Part shown: positions 5,153 through 10,415 of the stretch, piece after piece | Position numbering within the stretch: position 1 is the stretch's first letter | Layout of the letters: each line of letters opens with the position of its first letter | Source of the DNA: Pseudomonadota bacterium | GTDB taxonomy: Bacteria; Pseudomonadota; Gammaproteobacteria; Burkholderiales; Thiobacillaceae | Direction: 5' to 3' | Length of the DNA: 10,415 nt | Assembly: GCA_030836725.1 (NCBI GenBank) | Contig: JAUPLV010000075.1 | Span: 1-10,415 of the forward strand | Translations under genes and position numbers: made by a program | The notes under the pieces: model-generated | Told to the model about the DNA's origin: nothing | Database searches by the model: none | Seen by the model: the letters and a program-made list of their open reading frames with translations, nothing else

Positions 5153-8100
5153 TGTTCGATCTGCCAGTAAACCCGGCTCTTGGGCTGGGTTGCCCAGCTC
5201 GGCGCCGGTGGATCGGTGGCGTCCAGGGGCGAGGAGGAGCATCCGATGCAGAACGGGACTGTTTCCCCATTGTCCAGGGTCACCGATCCGCCTACCGGAG
5301 AAGGCGGTAACCCGCCCCCCACGATTTCTTCGGAGCGGTTGCCGGACGAGCCCGCGGCGGCGGTGGTGTAGAGCACGTTGTAGCTGAACGAGTTACCGAG
5401 GTCGGTGGTGCATACGTTCGGGTCGATATTGACCGGGTTCGGCTGCTGGGTGCTGAAACTCACCACGCCGAAAATCGTCAGCGCGCTGGTCACCACCTGC
5501 TCGCGCTCCCGCAGATCCAGCGCCCAGCCCTTGTATTCGGCCACCGTGGCGACAGTCGGGCTGGCGGCAGTGATACCAATGGTCATCAGCGAATTCTTGC
5601 AGATCACCGCCGCGCCGCAATTGACCGATTCCGACGACAGCCAGTCCGGATCCTCGGGATCGTCCGTGAACATGAAAAACTTGTTGGCGACGCTTGCCGC
5701 GTGGGTGTAATCGCTCAAGGGTTTTTCGCGGTCGCCGGAACCGAGCAGCACCACGTACTTGCCTTCGTGCAACACCACGTCCGGCGCGAACATGAACTTA
5801 CGGTCATCTGTCCCACTGCCACCGAACGAGGCGACCTTGGTGATGGTCCAGGCGTCAGGCGCAGCGGCGCCGATATTGATGCGGTAGACGTTGCCGCCCA
5901 GATCCGCCGCGTAGGCCAGTTTGGCCAGCCCGGTCGTTTTGTCCGGGACCACGAGCACGTCGGCCACCACCGCGCGGTCGGTGTCCAGGGTCTTCAACAG
6001 GGTGCCACTGACCGCATTCAGCACATAGATCCCGTTGCCCTTGGTCGACCCACCGCAGGTATTCGGATCGGCGTCCTCGCAGGTGTCGTAGCCTCCGCCC
6101 ATGACCAGCAGGGTGTCGGTGGTACCCGGAACCCGCAGTTCCCTGGGCGTGGACCAGGTCTGGCCGATGTCGGTAAAGCCGCTTGTGCAGCCGGCGTCGT
6201 CGAGCTGGCTGGGACAGCCCACCTTCCATTTCAGTTCAGGGTTCGCCGGGCTGCTCACATCGAAAGCGTAGACCGAGCGGCCGCCGCGGCGCATGGTCGA
6301 AAGGATCCAGGTTGCGCCGCCGTTCTTGAAGGTGGAGACAGCGCCGTCCATGCCATACGGCTTGGGCAGCGGAATCGGGGCGGTTGCGTCGATGGGCGCC
6401 TCCATGCCCTTGAAGCTGATGGGCACGGTGTTGTCGTGGATGCGCTTGATGTAGGGATAGAACTCGGGCGGCATGAACGACCACAGTTCCATGCCGGGCG
6501 CATGCCCGCCGATGCTCTGGCCGCCGTCGCGGTTGCCGTTGACGGCGCGCAGCATGCCGTCGTTGCCGCCGTAGAACACCACCACTTCCGCCGTGGCGGT
6601 GGTGTCGCCGGCGCCGAAGTTGATGGCCACCGGCCGCGAGTGGACCACGTCGCCGTGCACGGAAGGCCGCATTGCCGGGCTGGCGGGGATGGGGACAATT
6701 TCCCGTTCGTTCTGGACGTCCAGCCCCTTGGCCCATTTGACCAGGGTGTCGCGCCCGGCGGTATCCGTTGCCAGCAGCCCCAGCGCCTCCGGCGCGATGC
6801 TGTTGGTGAAATCGGTCAGCGCGGTGCAGCCGGCGTTGCAGGTTTTAACGGTGCGCGTGGTGGTGCTGCGCAGCTTGTAGGCCTGGGCGCCCTTTTCGAC
6901 GATGTTGCCGTCCGGCGAGTTCGATTCGGCCGCGCCGGCGACAAGGCAGCTGCCCTGCGGGTCGAACGTCCAGTAGGTATCGACGGCGGTCGGCGTCCAG
7001 AAACTGCGCGCGCATTCCGAGATGAAGTTCGTTTCGAAGTTGATGGCGTCCGTGCCGTCGGCATCGAGCGTGGTGAGCTTGCCGGTCGAACCGTAACCCA
7101 TCTTGTACTGCTTGAGGTTGCCCGCCCAGCGCGGCAGCGCGATTTCATCCGGGCGGAACATGCCGATGAACATCTGGTTCAGGTAGGTTCCCTGGGTGTT
7201 GACGCTCACCGGCAGGCTGACCGAGGCGAAGACGCTGTTGACCGCCTGCACTTCCGAGAAAATGGACAGCAGGGCGGCGGCGATCTCCTTGCCGCCGTCG
7301 CCCGAACTAACGTCGAAATACTTGCCCTTGCTGACCGTCGCCATGTTTTTCAGCAGGGCGGTCCAGCCCGGGCCGGCGCCGGTGGTGACTTTGTCGATAT
7401 CGATGGTATAGGTGGTCGCGGCGAGGGGCGATTTTTTCAGGAGCCGCGCCCATTCGTTGCTCAGGTTGCCCGACGATCCGCTGGGCGAGACCGGAATTTC
7501 AGCGTCGGCAGCCGCGATCCCCAGTTTCGCCGCTTCCGCCAGCAGGATGGTCCTGGATTCACCGATCACGGTGCTGTTGTCCTGCGGCGCGCCGTTGCTG
7601 ATATAGATGACGAAGGTCTTGCGGCAGCCGGAAACGTCCGGCTTGTTGTAGCTGGTCCCGTCGATCGAAGCCAGCGCGTTGTCGGCCAGCGCATAAACCG
7701 CTCGGTCTTGCACCGTGGTTTTGCTGGGATTGTTGTTGCCGGTGTAGTCCGTCTTGATCTTGCCATTGCCGGCATACGGCGCGCCGCCGGACAGATACAG
7801 ATACGCCTCGGCCATCACCAGGCTGGACTTGCCGCCGTTGCCTTTGTCTTTCAGTTTGTCGAAGCTGCCCGCCAGATTTGCGTATACGGGTTTGCTGACC
7901 GCGTCCATCAGGCGGATGGCCGCCCGGACATAGCCGCCGGATGTGTTGTTGTTCCCGTTGCCGGTTTCCGCGGAAAACAGGATGCCGATGCGGAACTTGT
8001 CTTCCGGAAGCGCGTTCAGGGTGGAGATCAGGGCGGCCATTTCATTGGTAAACGCATTGTTCCAGTTCGCCGTGTTGTCGATCACGAAGAGCACGTTCGG

Positions 8101-8217
8101 CGCCGACGTTTCCGTGGGACGGGCGCCGACGAACAGGTCGATGTCCTCGGCCGCGGCCGATAGCGAACCCAGCAGCAAGCCTGCGGTCGTTATAATTTTA
8201 AGGAAACGGTTTTTCAT
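5149..8217 (-). CDS. pilY1: PilY1-type pilus tip adhesin/assembly factor
   Basis: Large exported protein that works with the minor pilins at the pilus tip in priming assembly, antagonising retraction and adhesion. It has 1022 residues. A signal peptide covers residues 1-23 (MKNRFLKIITTAGLLLGSLS, then AAA|ED). Residues about 41-320 form a von Willebrand A-like region (NVLFVIDNTANW; TFVIYISNGAPQ at 201-212). Residues about 510-960 form the PilY1/PilC beta-propeller, with HGDVVHSRPV (521-530), YGGNDGMLRAVNG (549-561) and YAADLGGNVYRI (769-780). The start has AGGAG 5 nt upstream. The vWA metal site is degenerate (D47-N-T-A-N51, and SNG in place of a usual TDG). The acidic calcium loop usually found before the YAxDxxGN strand reads DKTTGLAK (759-766) and looks lost. 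It lies 24 nt after pilX in the same operon. Confidence 0.95.
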   Translation of the reverse strand: MKNRFLKIITTAGLLLGSLSAAAEDIDLFVGARPTETSAPNVLFVIDNTANWNNAFTNEMAALISTLNALPEDKFRIGILFSAETGNGNNNTSGGYVRAAIRLMDAVSKPVYANLAGSFDKLKDKGNGGKSSLVMAEAYLYLSGGAPYAGNGKIKTDYTGNNNPSKTTVQDRAVYALADNALASIDGTSYNKPDVSGCRKTFVIYISNGAPQDNSTVIGESRTILLAEAAKLGIAAADAEIPVSPSGSSGNLSNEWARLLKKSPLAATTYTIDIDKVTTGAGPGWTALLKNMATVSKGKYFDVSSGDGGKEIAAALLSIFSEVQAVNSVFASVSLPVSVNTQGTYLNQMFIGMFRPDEIALPRWAGNLKQYKMGYGSTGKLTTLDADGTDAINFETNFISECARSFWTPTAVDTYWTFDPQGSCLVAGAAESNSPDGNIVEKGAQAYKLRSTTTRTVKTCNAGCTALTDFTNSIAPEALGLLATDTAGRDTLVKWAKGLDVQNEREIVPIPASPAMRPSVHGDVVHSRPVAINFGAGDTTATAEVVVFYGGNDGMLRAVNGNRDGGQSIGGHAPGMELWSFMPPEFYPYIKRIHDNTVPISFKGMEAPIDATAPIPLPKPYGMDGAVSTFKNGGATWILSTMRRGGRSVYAFDVSSPANPELKWKVGCPSQLDDAGCTSGFTDIGQTWSTPRELRVPGTTDTLLVMGGGYDTCEDADPNTCGGSTKGNGIYVLNAVSGTLLKTLDTDRAVVADVLVVPDKTTGLAKLAYAADLGGNVYRINIGAAAPDAWTITKVASFGGSGTDDRKFMFAPDVVLHEGKYVVLLGSGDREKPLSDYTHAASVANKFFMFTDDPEDPDWLSSESVNCGAAVICKNSLMTIGITAASPTVATVAEYKGWALDLREREQVVTSALTIFGVVSFSTQQPNPVNIDPNVCTTDLGNSFSYNVLYTTAAAGSSGNRSEEIVGGGLPPSPVGGSVTLDNGETVPFCIGCSSSPLDATDPPAPSWATQPKSRVYWQIEQ

Positions 8218-8241
8218 GCTGGCTCCTGCTGAAAAATGGGT

Positions 8242-8772
8242 TCAAATACAGAGGGCGTTCTTTTCGGCTTTGCTAAGCAGCTTGCGGATTCCCTGGCGAA
8301 CCCGGATCGAGGCGCCGCTGATGGGATCGCGGACGCCGGCATCGATGTCCCATACCGTGTTCCAGTAGTCGTCGCTGGAGAAAGTCACCGGCAAGGTCAC
8401 GCTGCTGCTCAAGGCGGGAAGCGCCTTGGTGGCGCCAACGCAGGTGGGCTTTCGCAGGGGCGGGTCGAACACCGGCGCGCCGGCGGCATCGCCGATCCAC
8501 ACCGTATAATCCGCGGCGCCGTCGCTGTTGATATCCACCTGGATTTCCTCGGCGACGGGAGCCTCGGTGAACGGCGACGCCAGCACCTGCTCGATCGCCC
8601 GGTTGGCCGCCGCGATCGCCTCGCCGCGAAACTGCATGTTGGCGACCGCCTTGAGGTTGCCGGCGCTCATCAGGAACGCCGTGCTCACCATCAGGGTGAT
8701 CAGCACCAGCAGGATGAGGCCCACGATCAGGGTGGCGCCGCGCTGCGCGCGCATGGAAACCGGAGCCGTCAT
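8242..8772 (-). CDS. pilX: Type IV minor pilin PilX
   Basis: Minor pilin of the priming complex with PilV, PilW and PilY1. The protein has 176 residues from the ATG that overlaps the pilW stop (ATGA), with GGAGG 8 nt upstream. The frame stays open further upstream only within pilW. The prepilin motif is MRAQRG|ATLIVGLILLVLI, cleaved after Gly12. Mature position 5 is Val17, not Glu; lack of Glu5 is a normal trait of PilX and the related GspK-like pilins, linked to a capping position. The hydrophobic helix continues to about residue 37, followed by an amphipathic helix (AAANRAIEQVL). Sequence beyond the N-terminal helix is poorly conserved, so the name rests on the N-terminus, size and position between pilW and pilY1. 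Confidence 0.9.
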   Translation of the reverse strand: MTAPVSMRAQRGATLIVGLILLVLITLMVSTAFLMSAGNLKAVANMQFRGEAIAAANRAIEQVLASPFTEAPVAEEIQVDINSDGAADYTVWIGDAAGAPVFDPPLRKPTCVGATKALPALSSSVTLPVTFSSDDYWNTVWDIDAGVRDPISGASIRVRQGIRKLLSKAEKNALCI

Positions 8773-10124
8773 GGCGTTTCCCTCCGTCCGGACGGGTTGG
8801 CGAGGCGCACCGTGCTGGAAAAGACGTGGCGCTTGAAGCCGTCGCCGAACGGTCCCATCGTGATATTCCCCAACTGGTAGGTTTTGTTGTCGGTATAGCC
8901 GGCCGTCGCTTTCTCGTTGCGCGCCAGCACGTGAATCCTGACCGCGACGACGTTGGCGGCGTCGCACAGGCCGATGCCCGCGCCGGTGCAGGTCACCCCC
9001 GATTCGTCGACCCACCTGTCCGGTATGCCGTCGCCGCGGTTCCTGGGCGAAACATAGTTATCCGGGTTGAGCCATACGATGGCGACCGAATTGTCCACGT
9101 TCTCCCCGGTGTCGCTCGTGTCGTCGATGCCGTATTCCACCTGGAAGCCCTCGATGCCTTCGATCAGGGCGGTCGCCCCCTGGTGCGCGAGCGTACCGCC
9201 CGCCAGGTCGAACGACGAGCGCATGAGGGTGGGAATGCCGTCGCCGGAAGAATTGGCGAAATTGCGGACGTAATAAATGTTGGAAACGAATTTGCGCTTG
9301 TCCGCCGGGGTGGCGCAGTCCATGCCGCTGTAGATGAAGCCGGCGTCGGCCAGCACGTAGCCGTGGCCGAAAGCATACTGCGACGAGTTGTCGGGCTTGG
9401 GATTCCACGGCGGGTTGACGTTCGCGACCTTGGTGGCGCCGTCGTAACCGGTGATTGTCGAGGACTGTCCGCCTCCGGCGCCGCTGATTATGCGGATCCG
9501 CGCGCCGACATAGAAAGCGTCGACACTTGAGGCGTTGGCGCTCAGGGTGATGGTCGGGTTGCTGCCGTCCTGCGCGGCGCCCGAAAGCTCCGCCGCGCAC
9601 CGCGAGGACTGGAAGTACACCTTGCCGGCCGTGTCCGCATCGCAGTTGCCGCCCGCCCCCGCCACGCAGGTCTGGGCGTGGCGCACCACCAGCACGTCGG
9701 TATTGGACTTCCGGCTGCCGACCACGCCGCAGGTGCCGAGACCCGCCTGCACCGGGATGCCGACCAGATTCCGGGTGTAGTCCGTGCTCCAGTTCGCGGC
9801 GCTGTAGGCCAGACAGGGATCGGGAAGCGCGTTCGGCTCATCGATCGGGTCGTTCCTCGCCGTCAGGTCGTCGAAATTGGGGACGTAGGTTCCCCAGTAA
9901 CCGGCATGGACAATGTCCTCCTGCAGCAACTGAATGGCGAAACGGCCATTCTCGATCTGCCGGTTCACCTTCGCCATCTCGTTGTTGGTGGTGGTGATGT
10001 TGACATACAAGGCCAGCAGGGCGGCCACGACAATCATGCCGAGCGTGATGCCGATCATCAGTTCGATCAGCGACAAGCCCCGGCTACGGACGATACGCGT
10101 GGGCACGGTGATTTTTCTGGTCAT
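8769..10124 (-). CDS. pilW: Type IV minor pilin PilW
   Basis: Minor pilin of the tip complex, 451 residues. It starts MTRKITVPTRIVRSRG and is cleaved after Gly16 to LSLIELMIGITLGM with Glu at mature position 5. The helix NRQIENGRFAIQLLQEDI (54-71) is the PilW signature. The soluble part includes GIEGFQVEYGID (323-334) and VVAVRIHVLA (392-401), also usual for PilW. It is longer than common PilW proteins; residues about 190-252 look like an added small domain. RGDGIPDRW (363-371) could be a calcium-loop-like turn. The frame is open upstream to 10382, but that stretch overlaps pilV and is arginine-rich shadow sequence, so the start next to the prepilin peptide is chosen. The ATG comes 2 nt after the pilV stop; no strong Shine-Dalgarno sequence is seen, so coupling with pilV is likely. 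Confidence 0.93.
   Translation of the reverse strand: MTRKITVPTRIVRSRGLSLIELMIGITLGMIVVAALLALYVNITTTNNEMAKVNRQIENGRFAIQLLQEDIVHAGYWGTYVPNFDDLTARNDPIDEPNALPDPCLAYSAANWSTDYTRNLVGIPVQAGLGTCGVVGSRKSNTDVLVVRHAQTCVAGAGGNCDADTAGKVYFQSSRCAAELSGAAQDGSNPTITLSANASSVDAFYVGARIRIISGAGGGQSSTITGYDGATKVANVNPPWNPKPDNSSQYAFGHGYVLADAGFIYSGMDCATPADKRKFVSNIYYVRNFANSSGDGIPTLMRSSFDLAGGTLAHQGATALIEGIEGFQVEYGIDDTSDTGENVDNSVAIVWLNPDNYVSPRNRGDGIPDRWVDESGVTCTGAGIGLCDAANVVAVRIHVLARNEKATAGYTDNKTYQLGNITMGPFGDGFKRHVFSSTVRLANPSGRRETP
9368..9557 (-). other. Extra beta-rich domain within PilW
   Basis: Residues about 190-252 of PilW contain FYVGARIRIISGAGGG, then STITGYDGATKVANVNPPW and PDNSSQYAF. The order 'YVG-x-IxIxSGxGxGQ, TITxYDGxTKVAxV, PW, PDxxSxYA' is one I know from repeat modules of phage tail and other surface proteins. 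I infer a small inserted beta module; the boundaries are approximate. Confidence 0.55.
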
Positions 10125-10126
10125 GT

Positions 10127-10415
10127 TCACATCAGATTCCCGATACGTACAACCGTGGTGACGACGCGACGGCACAGGTCGCCCGTGCAGGCCGTCCCGC
10201 CGTCGTAGAGATCCTTCCCGCAGGTGGGAGTGGGCGCCGAAACGGGCGTCATGCCCTGCCAGGCGACGGTGATGAGGTATTCGTTGTTCCCGAGGTCTTC
10301 GACACAGCCGCGGCCGCCGACGACGGCGCCGACATCGCTGCCGCCCATCGTTTCCGCAGCGCCCTTCAGGGCGCTGCACCATTCGCCGGTATCCTTGGCC
10401 AACTGGGTCGAGGTG
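10127..10415 (-). CDS. pilV: Type IV minor pilin PilV, C-terminal part (5' end outside window)
   Basis: The frame is open from the right edge and gives the last 95 residues of a protein ending VVTTVVRIGNLM, with the stop at 10127-10129. Typical PilV C-terminal features are visible: DTGEWCSALKG near the start, a GRGC turn, NEYLITVAWQGM, a cysteine-containing PTCGKDLYDGG stretch and the closing CRRVVTTVVRI strand. The prepilin N-terminus lies outside the window, so the identification rests on this pattern and on the position directly before pilW, with a 2-nt gap. The operon promoter must lie further upstream. Confidence 0.85.
   Translation of the reverse strand, partial: TSTQLAKDTGEWCSALKGAAETMGGSDVGAVVGGRGCVEDLGNNEYLITVAWQGMTPVSAPTPTCGKDLYDGGTACTGDLCRRVVTTVVRIGNLM

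Noticed and set aside
5701..8163. 820-residue open frame on the plus strand opposite pilY1
   Set aside because: It is antisense to a clear PilY1. The translation is rich in Arg, Gly, Ala, Val and His with no domain or signal peptide, as expected from GC-rich codon bias in the real gene.
10125..10382. Upstream extension of the pilW frame to 10382
   Set aside because: The extra 86 residues overlap pilV, are arginine-rich, and would place the prepilin peptide deep inside the protein. The start at 10124 fits the leader and the pilV stop.

Overview
The window looks like a proteobacterial chromosome, most likely Betaproteobacteria or a close gammaproteobacterial relative. DNA is GC-rich, the housekeeping block runs ileS-lspA-fkpB-ispH, and a type IV pilus minor-pilin cluster lies convergent to it. 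From memory this is the arrangement of the Pseudomonas aeruginosa locus between ileS and fimU-pilVWXY1-pilE. IspH and IleS wording looks betaproteobacterial, but genus cannot be fixed from the sequence.

Layout. 1-3546 (+ strand): the 3' end of ileS (isoleucyl-tRNA synthetase), a 492-bp repeat-filled spacer, lspA (lipoprotein signal peptidase), fkpB (FKBP-type prolyl isomerase, overlapping lspA by ATGA) and ispH (isoprenoid biosynthesis). 3547-3632: convergent intergenic hairpin. 3633-10415 (- strand, transcribed right to left): pilV (3' part), pilW, pilX, pilY1 and a FimT/GspH-like gene in a tight operon (2-nt gap, ATGA overlap, 24-nt gap, ATGA overlap). A 437-bp spacer follows, then a second FimT/GspH-like gene. 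The pil products would form the minor-pilin/PilY1 priming complex at the pilus tip. The two FimT-like proteins sit where pilE would be expected and both carry the GRxR tail motif linked to DNA binding in FimT.

The most unusual content is a family of GC-rich palindromic elements with core CCCGCAAGCGGG. They have entered two housekeeping genes as well as the ileS-lspA spacer. In ileS, two tandem copies add 63 in-frame codons between the anticodon-binding region and the C-terminal zinc finger. In fkpB, one copy sits at the 3' end, leaves a duplicated gene tail downstream and gives the protein a new 13-residue C-terminus. Two of the copies carry the same 54-bp insert at the same position. A separate REP family (GTGGGAG plus a GCGGCT/AGCCGC hairpin) forms a REPIN-like pair before lspA and a single copy just after the fimT-like gene that ends the pil operon. 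The pattern recalls Rickettsia palindromic elements inside genes, but whether this family has been described cannot be decided here.
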